Shown here: positions 10,571 to 21,591 of the stretch, in pieces | How the letters are laid out: every line of letters starts with the position of its first letter | Position numbering within the stretch: position 1 is the stretch's first letter | Notes under the pieces: model-generated | Told to the model about the DNA's origin: nothing | The model's input: only the letters and a program-made list of their open reading frames with translations | Databases searched by the model: none | Translations under genes and position numbers: made by a program | Assembly (NCBI GenBank): GCA_037349105.1 | Contig: JAYJMM010000028.1 | Location: 1,116,001-1,180,000 of the forward strand | DNA from: Limnomonas spitsbergensis | Taxonomy: Eukaryota; Chlorophyta; Chlorophyceae; Chlamydomonadales | Length of the DNA: 64,000 nt | Direction: 5' to 3'

Positions 10571-11184
10571 GCAGCAGCCCCGGCGGTTGCAACATTGTGC
10601 GGCGGTGGCACCAGCATGGGTGCCAACGGCATTGCGCCATTTTGTCTGCATTTCCAGCCTTTGGCCCGCTGGCCGCCGGCCCACTGCCTTCCGGGTACTA
10701 GGACAAGCCGCTCTGCGCTTGAAGGCATCGTCTGCTACGCAGGCGCTTGCCCGCTCCTTGCCGGTTACCGCGTGGGTACCGTCAAGTTCTCAGCGGCCTT
10801 GCCGCTCTGGGCTCGGCCTTCCCTGAGTTGTAGGCCTCAGCACACCCTTCAAGTGCTGACTCCTCTTCCTCACTTGCTGCTTCCTTGGCCACCTTAGCCC
10901 TTCTCGCAACTGCCCTTGGGGTGACATTGGCCTCCCCTGCCAGTGGTGTACGAGATGTCGTACAACCCGTTCGCCATTGGACTTGCGATGCCCCGCTCCA
11001 TTTGCCTCGTTGCTGGGTTGGTGGCCATAACTTTTACCTCAGGCTTGTCCATGGCATCGGCCTCCGGGGTTGCTCTGGCAGCCGCTCTAGCTGCTGGTCT
11101 AGGCCGCCCCTGGACCACCACACTGAGGTCTTCCGTAGCGGGCCCTGCTATCGCAGCGGGCCCAGCTCCTTCATCTTCAGGCGT

Positions 11185-11318
11185 GCATCTTGGGCACAAC
11201 CACTCGCCCTCAGACACCTCTTCGAGTGCCGGTACCAAGCAATCCATGTGCCAACATGTGTTGCCGACATCGCACAAAACATCAGTTCCCCGCGATCAGG
11301 CAGCTGGCACACCTCGCA
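11185..11318 (-). pseudogene. PHD finger at the integrase C-terminus
   Basis: On the minus strand a C4HC3 pattern can be read across two frames. The first half is CEVCQLPDRGELMFC (11318 downward). The second half has CDVGNTCWHMDC and ends EGEWLCPRC (to 11185). The characteristic Trp two residues before the last CxxC pair is present. A frameshift lies between the halves, just after the third Cys. Many Ty3/Gypsy integrases carry a chromodomain in this position; here a PHD finger occupies it. PHD fingers read unmodified or methylated histone H3, so the module could direct integration to chromatin states. Downstream, an acidic/Ala-rich tail runs to about 10776. Confidence 0.8.
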
Positions 11319-11319
11319 A

Positions 11320-12679
11320 GACAGACTGTTATTGGGCCTGGTTCCACTGAAATCCACCACTCCCCTTAGGTTGGGAAAGTGGCAGGGAGAACAGTTGACA
11401 GCGTTCTCTGTCACTGTGAGGCCATCTGCCCCATCCAGAACCAAGGTTCCCGTCGCCCCCAGCTTCTTCACCCTGAGTATCTCAGGCCTAGCCTTGGGAT
11501 CGAGGCTGCGGCGCTCTGATGAGTACCTCACATACACGTTATCTCCCTCTGCGAAGCGCCTGACCTGGGGAACGTATCCTCCCCCACGGATGCGTGCATA
11601 ACGCAGCTTGTCGCGGTGCTGCGCAATTTTCAGATGTTCACCCGCGACTGACAGTGCCTCCTTGATCCTGGCCACTCTGGCCAAGAGCAGGTCTGCCGCT
11701 TCCTCCGCCGTTGCCACCTTGGCTGTGTTCCACAGGTCCGCCCCCACTCTGGAGAGAAAGGTGGGCATCTGCCCAAACAGGACCTCGTATGGCGCCATGC
11801 GCGTGGCCTGCTGCGGCGAGTAGCGGAAGCCTAGGGCCACCCAAGGCACCATTTTGTCCAAGGACTCGTCGTTGCTGCCCTCTTCGCAGCACTTGCGCAG
11901 GCCTGCCTTGAGGGTTTGGACAGCCCTCTCGGACAGCCCGTCTGCCTGGGGATGGTTGGCAGAAGTGGTGCGGTGATCAATGAAGCAGTCCAGCAACATG
12001 CCCTGGAACTCTCCATGGAACTCTGATCCCTGGTCTGTCACAACCTCTGCGCAGCCCCCGAATCTTGCAACTACATTTTGAAAGCAAGCCAAGGCCGTCA
12101 CATCACAAATCGATTGCCCCTGGCAGTGGTTGTGAATGGTCCACACAGGTCCACTCCCCATCGAAAAAACAACCCCTCAATGGGCAGTGGGTGCAGGTCG
12201 GGCTGTGTGTGATTGAATGTGGACGCCCTGGCCCTATCACACACACCACATTCATACATCGCCTTCTTGACTGATGCTCTGAGCCCCCGCCACCAGTGTT
12301 GCTGCATGACCATGAAAGCTGTGCGGTGACGGCCAAAATGTCCAGTACCAGCATGGGCCTCCTGGATCACTGCCAGCCTGTCCTCTGGCCTGGGCACCAC
12401 GCAACGTCTACCGTCGGGCATGAGCCTCATCAGCACTCCTCCCCTCTCTGATTCCCACTGGAATGGAGCGGCCTGCGTTGACACATCTGACCACACATCC
12501 ACCCTGGCCGATGGTCCTGCAGGACACCCTGGCGGGTCTCTCTCACCCCCTTTGTCCCCGTTCACATTGCTGCCAGCATCTGCTTTTGCCATAGGCATGT
12601 TCCCACCTGGTTCTTGCGCTGCGTCGGCCCAATCTGCCGCAGCGGATTCTTCCAGGCACTGCATGTATGACGCGGCCAC
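11320..12679 (-). pseudogene. Ty3/Gypsy-type DDE integrase (broken)
   Basis: The zinc-binding H2C2 domain is in the segment starting at 12679 (HAGTGHF, then CGVC). The core Asp1 lies in WGVDLCGPF near 12165. The frame is then lost through a deletion of about 60 bp relative to the plus-strand relative. It resumes from 12161 with Asp2 in VVTDQGSEF (about 12035) and Glu in ADGLSERAVQ 35 residues further, the canonical D,D(35)E spacing. A GPY/F-like C-terminal domain follows (GDNVYVRY and downstream) and runs into the PHD finger. Function of the family: 3'-end processing and strand transfer of the cDNA. The deletion and frameshift between Asp1 and Asp2 mean this copy cannot make a functional enzyme. 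Confidence 0.85.
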
Positions 12680-12694
12680 TACCCCACTGCCAGA

Positions 12695-13848
12695 TCACGC
12701 ATCTCCTGCGGTAGCAAGGGCGTAGTGGCTGGACTTAAAAGTTGCACCAAGCGCGGGATCCATGTCCGGGCCCGGCAGCCGTGCTCTGCGCACCATTTCC
12801 CCTGGTATGATTTTAGCACACTCAAGTGCTACATTGAGCCATGCTCCCAGTGCCCATGAATCCATGCACCTGCCCAGGGCTGCCCTCCTGGCAGCCTCTG
12901 GGAAGTCTGGGCGTGGCATCGTGGAACCCATAGCGTACCCCATGGCACGTTCACGTTCATTTGCATTGGGCTCCTGCAGGTCCCCCATGGGCCTGTACAC
13001 CATCCCATTTGCCCGTTACTGAAAGAATATGATGCGGGAGTCGCCATTAAGCAGGGCAGCACCCTCCTGGGCTGTCCTGTCTCATTGATGCGATACCCCC
13101 CATTGTCTGGGCATGCGACCACTTGGGCCCTGCTGCTCTGGTCCAGAATGTCGTCTACGACCCCCTCGTGGGGCCTTTCCGAGGCACAGATCACATACTC
13201 AATACCCACCGCTGGGGCGATGTTCCCCCAAAAGTTTCGAGTGCGGTGGGCGTAAGACCCCACCTGCGCCGCATCAAACAGTGCAGGTGTCCCCAGGACC
13301 CTGCACACCTCATGAAAAGCATCCACACTGGCCTTTGCGCTCCTCTGATTTAACTGCATCGCTACATTTTCAATCAGGTATGCGGGCGGCCTAGGCCTCT
13401 GCAGGATTTGCAACGTGCCCAACAGCTTGACTAACGGGAAGAAAGACTTGCTTCTTTCCCCCGCGAGCCCACGCCCCGTGCCTGCTGATGAGAGATAGTG
13501 GCACTCCCAGCCTGCCACCATGAACCATTGGCGCCCGTCCTGGGCGCCTGCCCCCTGGAGGTGCTCCGCCGTAATGGCATACACATCTTGGGGCAGCGCT
13601 CTGAACGCGTCATCAAACGCCTCTACTGGTAGCAACTGGGGATACCGCTTGTGCAACTGCACCAGGCGACCCCCAGCTATCTCCCTCACTTCCTCACTGA
13701 TATCAGCATACAGGTACCTCACCACTGGAATACCTGCCCTGAGGACCATTTCCAGTCCTGAGCACATACCTCCAAAGGGCTCGAAAAGGACCACTCCCTC
13801 TGCCTCCATGGTCCGAACAGCCTGGACCGGCAGGCACATTGTGTCCAC
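12695..13848 (-). pseudogene. DNMT3-like cytosine-5 DNA methyltransferase domain
   Basis: The 339-residue minus-strand frame starting at 13848 shows the ordered C5-methyltransferase motifs. Motif I is VLFEPFGGMCSG (residues 21-31), motif II YLYADIS (45-51), and motif IV W-E-C-H with Cys116 (13501-13503) as the predicted nucleophile. Motif VI is IENVA (159-163), and motif VIII YAHRTRNFWGNI (199-210), very like the DNMT3 AHRARYFWGN block. Motifs IX/X (NERERAMGY and ALGRCMDSWALGAW) continue in another frame, 13003-12695, so there is one frameshift near 13010-13060. Motif IV has Glu instead of the usual Pro before Cys; the diverged plus-strand copy shares this. It lies between RNase H and integrase, in the same orientation. 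A conserved Glu/Ala-rich N-terminal extension is at 13849-14055. Confidence 0.85.
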
Positions 13849-14055
13849 TCATGCATGTAAGTGAGGTGGCGTCACCCGAGGCAGGTTAGACAGTACATTA
13901 CTGATCATACTCCTGGCTCGTTCCCGGTTGCCGAACGCCTGCTCTGCCGTACTGACAGGCTGTGCCTGCTCGTCATCCTCAGTGGCGGCGGAGGATATCT
14001 CCTGCCCCACCGAGGCTGTCACGCAAGCTGCATCTGCAGCTCGCAACATCTGCAC
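13849..14055 (-). other. Conserved N-terminal extension of the methyltransferase module
   Basis: A short open frame ends just before the methyltransferase and is matched by the plus-strand remnant (5330-5510) in an acidic/Ala/Gln segment (QEIxSxxxEDDEQAQP type). It is probably the linker joining RNase H to the methyltransferase in the intact polyprotein. No known domain. Confidence 0.5.
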
Positions 14056-14100
14056 TCTCCTTCTTCATTCCTGCGCCATGCGCACCACCTGGTCTGCATG

Positions 14101-16872
14101 TCACTGGTTCACTCTGCCCAATCCTGTGAGCACGGTTACTTGCCTCCCACTCGCCTCCCCCCTGACCGCTGGCTCGGAGGCGGCTGTATCCAGCCTGTCC
14201 CCCGTGCGATCAGCGGAGGATGGGAGCGGCGACCTGGACGGTATGTCCGCATTCTGGTGGCATGCTCCTGAGCGGTGGACAATGGTAATGTCCAGCTCTT
14301 GGAGCATGAGAGCCCACCTAGCGTGCTGGCCCACCAACGTCTGGTTGTCCATGAGGTAGGTGAGCGGCTCATGGTCAGTGATGAGGTGCACCTTGCACCC
14401 ACACAGCATGTGGCGATACGTGCGTGCTGCATACACTACAGCCAGTATCTCCCCCTGGAACGAGGAATAGTTCCTCTCGCTCTTGTTCAGGGATCTGGAT
14501 GTGCATGTAACCATATATTCCCGCCCGTTGTCGTCACACTGTCCTAGCACGGCGCCAATGTCTTGCTTAGAGAAATCAGTGTACAACAAGAAGGGCCTTG
14601 GCGGCCCACGGCCATCCGGCCCTGTCCCACTGTAATCCGGCCTGCGCAGGACTCTAACGCCCTCACATATTTCCGTTTTGATCAGCTGGAACGCCTGCGA
14701 CTGCTCTGGCCCCCACACAAACGGGATCCCCTTGACCAGCAATGCGGTGATGCATGCCGCCTTTTTCGAGAAGTCTGGGATGTAGCACCGGTAGAAATTC
14801 AAGAATCCCATGACTTCCTGGATGTTCTTAACCGATGCGGCCTCTGGCAACGCCATAACCGCCGCTATCTTAGCCGCATGCGGCGTGAGCCCTTGGGCTG
14901 ACACATTGTGACCCAGGTACTCCACAGTCGCACACCCAAACAGGGAATTGTCGGGGTGTGCCCTCAACCCGACACTGTGGAGCATGTCCAACATCAGCTC
15001 CACATGCCTGATGTGTTCTGCCGGTGTATCGCTGTACACCAGCAGGTCACCAATGAATGCCACGCCGAAAGCACTCAGGCCTGCCCTGGCAATCTCTTCT
15101 TCCATCATACGTTGGAAGAAGGGAGGTCCATTGCGCAGCCCGAAGTTGAGCTTGGTATACATCCAAAGCTCAGGACCCATCCAGAAAGCTGTCTCAGGCT
15201 GGTCTCTACCTTACTGAATATCTTGGCCGCCCCCAGGTTCTGAAAAATAGTCTCCATCCTGGGGATGGCAAACTCCTGCTTAGCCGTACAGGGCGGGTCA
15301 TATGTATCGTAAAAACGTGGACAGGCCCAGCAGTGCAAGGAGGTTAGGTCATGACTTGATATCAGTTACACATTGACTGTGCTCTAACCTGATTGCTAGC
15401 AGTGCACTAATACTGGTAGGCACCAACTGTCCCTTGCGATAATCAAACGCAAACACAATGGGCTTAAGGAGTCCACTTGACAGAATCACCAACTCCAATA
15501 AATTTATGTTTTGAGATAATTTGGCCATGCTGAGGGGCCTGCCTCTAATTTTTCGAGGATGTTATATTGCAGTGCTGGTCTCCATAGCTGAAGTATTACC
15601 TGCTGTAAAGCCTAAGGTTGTGGCTCTGAAACCACCAGTGCTGTTTGTTTCCATCCTCTCGCAAAACCAGTCCTCGGTAGATCTGGCTGGCTCAGCTCAG
15701 ATAAGAAGGGGGGCCTGGAATAAAAAACATGAAAATCAAGATGTGTGAATAAAGAGTGGATACCTGACTTAAGGCATTCTGGAACTCAGTGGCAGTGATA
15801 TGGGAGCTTGCATGGCTGAGGGGTTGCATGGGGCAAGGGGCATGGCTTCCTGACAAGCCACCTTTGCCCCAAATTCGCAGCATCTGGAGTGGGGAATGGT
15901 GCAAAAATTGGGTGGGCAGTCTTAATAAACTACTCCCAGGTTCTCTGAATCACCAGAAATCATAGCAATCAGACAGGTATGGAGTGAATTCCAATTCATC
16001 AAAGACAGCCCTGATGTGGGCCACATGGAAGGCCATATCTGCATGTTGGATTGGCCAAATGACCCAGGGAAGGTGGCAATGCCTCCGTCTATGGCCCACT
16101 ACCTACACCCACTGAAGGTTCTACCTTAACCGGGTTTTGGCCACTTTTCAGGCTCAGCCGCCGCAAGTTTGGTACCCAACGGGGCAGTTTTTGGCATCCA
16201 ACTGCCATTCGGATTCAAATGATACCCCAACAGACCTCAATAAACCGTGTATGGCAAGCTGATTACAGCACTTGACGATGTAGCAACACACCAGGACGAT
16301 CGAGGCAGTTCCTAGAGAGATTACTTCAAATTGCAGTTGGTCCTGCTAGTGTGAACCAGGTTGGGACGGCAGGTCAAACCTCAGTGCCCCTAAAACGTGT
16401 CGATACATCTGACCCGCCCTATACGCATGTTCAACCTGCGCATATCGTGCGCTATACGGTGGTCAGTCCACTCGCCCGTCTCAGCACTCTTCTTGGCTGC
16501 TACCACTGAGTTGGCAGCAAACTTGATAGGCCCCCCCCTGGGCACTTTGACGATGATGCCTGCCTGTATCATTGGTTGGCACTTTTCCGTAAAGATGGCC
16601 GCTTTGGGAGGCGGCATGTCCCTGGACTTATGAAAGCACGAACTGACCTCGTCTCCCAAAGCCAGCGTAAACTCACTTTGCGTGCCGCAGTAGCCGGGTA
16701 GATCCTCCATGGAGTAAGCGAATGCTCCTTGGCGGTCCCTGAGGCTCTGCTCAAGGATCTCCTGCTGGTCTGCCGTGAAGTCAGGGTGCTTTCCCAGCAG
16801 CCACCCCTCCTTTGTTTTGACGTACTCCGAGGGGGGTTCCACCACTCCCCCCGGCTGGAACATGTCGATCAT
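14101..16872 (-). pseudogene. Reverse transcriptase-RNase H (split and catalytically damaged)
   Basis: The RT N-terminus is at 16872-16390 (including a DHRIAHDMRRLN segment). After an insertion the frame resumes at about 15310 with YDPPCTAKQEFAIP and AKIFSKVET, then breaks again near 15190. The fingers/palm continue from 15180 with LWMYTKLNFGLRN. The YxDD box reads FIGD (15051-15043), so the first catalytic Asp is Gly through a single GAT-to-GGT change. The motif A Asp is also not visible where KVET stands. RNase H looks intact in its acidic residues: YTDFSK, a GEILAVVYA Glu, ITDHEPL and NADIPSR, ending near 14101. Family role: cDNA synthesis from the element RNA. This copy cannot be active. 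Confidence 0.9.
15311..16398. mobile_element. about 1.09-kb insertion inside the RT gene
   Basis: The RT frame stops at codons for C-I-D-T on the right side and resumes with D-T-Y-D-P-P on the left, with the TCG/CGATACA sequence shared at both junctions (a 2-3 bp duplication at most). Both ends carry TAAAACGTG-like sequence in direct orientation (TAAAAACGTGG at 15311, TAAAACGTGT ending at 16400). No coding capacity and no homology seen within the window. Its class is undetermined. Confidence 0.6.
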
Positions 16873-17618
16873 CTCCGCCGCCTATGGGTCGTCATCCGCG
16901 GGCAGCGCTTCCTCGCCGATGTTGTTGCTGCGTTGCCAGTCCTCATGCTGGCTGAAGGCGCCCCCAGCCCTGCTGGCACCCCCCATAGGGATGAAAGCTG
17001 GCGGTCGCAACCAGCCAGATGTAAGCTTTGCTGCTGCTTCCTGACTGGACACAAACGCCCCCTGGCCTGCTGTGAACCCTCCACCTCGTACTCCTTGCCC
17101 GGTGGCTTGCGCACCGGGGACGCACACCGACAGCAGGAGCCACACTAGTACCAGCTGGAGCGTCCACGTAAGGATCCCTTAAATGCTGTATAAGTGAGGA
17201 GTTCCATGCATGCTGGCAGCAGCCGCGCAGTCTCCTGCGGCTGGTGCGCTGTGGGCTGCCTTACTGATGGCTCCGCAGCCGGGTCTGGCCTCTGCTGCTC
17301 TCTGGCCCAGGTGATCTCCAGGTCCACCTGGCTGATCCTGACCGGTTGGACTGGACAATCCATTCCTGGCCTGCTGCCGCGGTCCCTGTCCGCGGCCGTC
17401 CTCTGTGCCTTTCTTGCGCGACGCCTAGCCCTCTTTGACTTCTTCCCCTATACTTTGGCTGTGTCAGCCCAGGCTGCGTCGGCTCCTTCTGGCCACGCCC
17501 CTGTATGTTGTCCCTTGCGGCCTGTTGCCTGCTTCCCCTGCCTGTGAGCGGGGCGCGGCACCTCCCCGCTGCCGCCTACGCACGCATCACATGCGGTACA
17601 TTGGCACATGCAGCACCT
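16873..17618 (-). other. Linker between central ORF and RT
   Basis: Short minus-strand open segments (17145-17363, 16943-17167) look like low-complexity polyprotein linker. No motif recognised, no separate gene supported. Confidence 0.35.
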
Positions 17619-20600
17619 TCAGCTGGTTCCTTCCGCTGTGTTTAAGGTGACCATGCACCCCAGGCACTGCTGAGGCGCAGTTGCGCCACTCGGGCACTGC
17701 GGCTCCTTGCTGCAAGCCTTGTTGCCCCTGCGGTCTAGCTCTCCGCTGTACCCGCTGTAGCTGGTTTTGCTGCCCTCCTCTATGGCTGCGCCTCCAGCCC
17801 AGCCCTCTGGCATGGGCGGATGCAGCACTGGTGCCTGGCTGCAGCAGCCGCCCGCCAGCTGCTGGACGATGACTCCCTCAGATTCCTTTTGTCTGAGGGC
17901 TGCCATTCTGGTAACTAACTCCTCCTGCAGATCTTCCAGCACCTGGTTGTACATGCGCATCCTTGGGTCCGGATCGGGCTCCGGCAGCGTCCTTAGTCTG
18001 AACAGCAGGCTGGACTCAACCATGGCCGGGCTGATGGTGCCTGATTTCTGGTCTGCCCCCTGCAGGCCCTTGTCTTCCTTTCTCTGCTCATCCAGCTGGT
18101 CCACAAAGCTCCTCAGTGTAGCCGTCCAGCGCACAGTGCTGTACATTGCTGGGTCACCCAAGGGTTCCCTTGCCCTTGCATGCACCGTCGTGCTGGGCTG
18201 GGCACCCCTTGGGCGGCCACTGCCTGCCACACAGGCAGCTGCGTCCCCCGAAGCTGAGGTATGTGGAGCTGCTGCCTGCCGCGGGTTCACCCCCACTGCG
18301 GACTGGCACGCCCCATGCTCAAGCTCCCTATCGCTGCTGCGTCCCTTCTCCTCGAGGGCGGCCCTCTCCTGATTGACACTGCTCATCCACTCCTGGCGCA
18401 GCTGTTCCATCTCCTCCTCGAGGTTTCCGACCTGGACTCCCTGGTCATGGGCCCGTGTCGGCTGGCTCCTCCATCCTGTCTGCTTTCCGGGCCTCTGCCC
18501 TGGTGATGCTGACCCAGTCAGGGGACTGAGCTCTGCTAGTGTACCACTCCTCCTCTGACTCTGAATCGTCCACCAGTGGTGGCGGCCCCTCCGAAGGTCT
18601 TCGCTCTCCCCTCCTAGTAGACTCGTGTCCTCATGGCTGGGATAAAACCCCTCGCGGAACCGAAGGTTCCCGCGGTCTGGTTCCAATGCAACTGTCTTGC
18701 TGTTACTGTCCGAGGGTGTCTGGGGCCCCGCCCGATCCCTGGGCTCAGCCTCCAGCGCCGACACCTCCATCTCTTCCATTGGTCCAAGCCATTCCCATGA
18801 GGATGCTGTTTCACCGAGTGTGGTGACAAACGCTGCATGGAACGGTTCCGGCAGCTCGAACGTTTTCTGGGACGGTCCGTCGCTGTCGGAGTTGGGGTCC
18901 CACGAGCGGGCTCCCTGTCTGCCCACTATCCAGCGACCCAGCTCGGGTTGATTCCTCAGCTCTTCCAGCTCTTCCTCGTAGGTGTCTGATCCTGTCCCCC
19001 TGAACAGTGGGTGCAGTGTGCGCACCCCAGCAGGGTGCGCCTGCCTCCACAGCTCCACTGTCACGACGTCCGCATGCCAATAAGGCGCAACGTTGCTGGC
19101 CATGTTGTTACGCCATGCTCTCCTCTCCCAACGCACACATTGGTGCACGCAGGCCTCCAACCGTTCCAACGCGAACTGTGAGCGCGTTAGCTCCTCTTCT
19201 CTTTCCCACATGGACCCATCTCCTGGTGACAGCTGGGTCCCATATGGCCACGTGGGGCAGTCCGCTATCTCCACAGGCGCCCACTGATCAGCCACTCCCC
19301 ACACATGCCGCATGGCTGCTGACAGCTGTCCCGGTAGCAGGACCCTTTGCAGCGCCATCAACATGACTGCCCACGTTGCTGGGTCTGCTCCCTTGGCATG
19401 CGTGTTTGCGTGGAACTCCGCCTCCTCAACCGATGCGCACTTGGTAATTGCGACATTACCTTCGCTCCTTGCGAACAGGAACAAGGAACAGGAAGACCGG
19501 CTGGTCATCCCGAGCTGCGTGCATGTGGATCCATGCCGATGAAACGGGCATTTCTCCCTCCTGCACCTCCTCGTAGTAGTACGATACCAGCTGCTGCACC
19601 GGGATGGCTGCTCTGGCCTCCCCAAGAGCCACTCCCCATGGTACAGCTTGGCCCGCGACCACCCTGGGAATGAGGATTGCTGCCTCAATTGTGACCTCGC
19701 ATCGCATGGGCATGCCGTAGTGGCACAGCCCTGCACCGCCATAGCTTCCCACCGCCGACCCATCGCCCCCCCCTTGCCCTCCTGCGGCTATGGCCTGCAC
19801 GGGTACGTAGAAGGCGTGGTCTCTCAGGTCGGGATGCTCCATCGACTGATGGACGCAGTCCTCCGCCCACGGCGTGCACATGAGCCCTTGCAGCGCGCCC
19901 TGCCACACTCCCTCTGTGCGTGCGCTGTCATGTACTTCCGGGCGTGCCCTGTCGGCTGCATCTACTGCTGTGATACCTTCTCCGATCACAAGGCCTACCA
20001 GCTCATAAACGCAGTATGCATAGATGGGGTGCGCCCACTCCCTCTGCATGTACTCTGCCATCACCGTTCCGGGCCGGATGTACCCCTTGACTGCTGCAAA
20101 AAGCAGCACTGCAGTCACTGCGTCCCACGGGAAGACCAGTCTGGCTACTGCCTGCATGGCAGCCCGCATGTTGACGCAAATCTGCTCCCCGCCTGCCAGG
20201 AGCCTGTGGCTTTGCAACCTACACAACCCATCCTTGTAATCTGCTGGCAGCGTGATCATGGCCTCTGTAGCTGACGCCTCTGGCAGCTCTTCCCCCAGGC
20301 GGTACCACTGCACAAAGCTCCTGCCTTCTGGCGGGCTAGGTGGTTCTGGCCTGGGATGAATATGTTCTATGCTACTAGACATGTCGCGGCGGCCCTCGCC
20401 AGCCTGGTCATGCTGTAAGTCCTCGTGCCATCCAACGGACGTCCAGTCCCTGTTGCGGCTGCGCTGCGGCTCTCTGGCCGTATCTTCCCATCCTCCAGGG
20501 TTGTACCTGGAGGTGGTACTATGATGGGTCCTGATGGGCCCCTCTGTGTCCTCCTCTAGGCTCATCGCTGCGGCCCCCCTGCCCCGTGGGCGGCGAACCC

Positions 20601-21301
20601 GACCGCTGAGTGGGTCCAGGGTCCTGGCGGCTGCTCCCGCTGCCTCTCTTTCTGTGTTTCTTGGGCCGCACGGTGTACCTGGGCAGAATGGGCTCTGCTG
20701 GCCCCAGCCATCCTGGCGGGCCTGGTAGCGTGCTTGGTCCCGCTGCAGCCTTCTGTTCCCTATAGTCTTCGAAAGAGACTCCCTGGGCCGCTGCATAGGC
20801 CTGCCTCATGCGCTCGTCCGAGGCCCCATGGCTGCTGCCAGGCCCCCTGGCCTCCAAGCCCCATTCTGGGCCTGGTGGTGATCGCAGCCGGTTAAGGCGA
20901 CTGATCTCGCCCGCTTGAAAGGCGTCTCCTTGCTCTGGGCACGCACTGGCACTTTGCGTCTGCGCGCTTGACCCAGCCACGGTTGGCGGTGTCTCCGCAG
21001 TGCGCCTGCTTTGGCTGCCTTCTTGCTGCGGCCTGGGCAGCTGCTCCTCATTGGCCCTCTCGCCTCTGCTGGGCACTCGCACCTCCGAGCGCAGCGTTGG
21101 TCCAGAGATGGCAGCTCTCCCTGTTGCAGCCGTGCCGTAGGCAACCCTCGGCTTTGCTGCAGGCGATGCAACATGGGCCTCTTGGACTTCCACATGGCCC
21201 CTTTGTCGCGTCAGTGCCAGAATCCTCTGCTCGCACTCCTTTGGCGAGTGCTGCCTTGGCGTCCCGCACAAGACGCATGGGTGGCCTGGGCTTGCCGCCA
21301 A
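17619..21301 (-). pseudogene. Central retroelement ORF of unknown function with a second zinc-knuckle-like motif
   Basis: Three overlapping minus-strand frames (20519-21301, 19456-20796, 17619-19763) read as one protein of roughly 1,200 residues with two frame changes. Near the start is CVLCGTPRQHSPKEC (residues 9-23 of the first frame), a CX2CX5HX4C spacing. It is followed by a Pro/Arg/Gly-rich basic segment, then a globular-looking part (19.4-20.3 kb) with hydrophobic helices. The end is acidic, Glu/Gln-rich and of coiled-coil character (17.9-18.5 kb). I do not recognise the family. Its place between protease and RT is unusual for Ty3/Gypsy elements. It could be a second gag-like protein from a nested element or an accessory structural domain. 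Confidence 0.5.
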
Positions 21302-21591
21302 GCATCTCCTGATAACCTCCTACTATTCCTTGGGCATTGCCGGTGCCTGGCGTGCCCTGCTCGTATCCTCTGGTACTGCTGCGGCGGTCACTGCCTTTGC
21401 TGCTGCCCGGCTCTGCTGTGATGTAGCAGCCCTTGCCGCCTCCTTGACTTCCCTAGGCACGGCTGTTGCGGGCACAGCCTGCACCTGACTGTGCTGGTGC
21501 GGCCTTAAAGGGGCCTCATGTGGACCCCCACGGCTGCTCCTGCCTGCATCTGCGGCTTTCCCGCGGCTCTGTCCCACCTCTTGTCCAGCCC

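Noticed and set aside
9700..10728. 342-residue minus-strand ORF
   Set aside because: Low-complexity translation with Ser/Leu runs, crosses the MITE and is antisense to a better plus-strand coding fragment.
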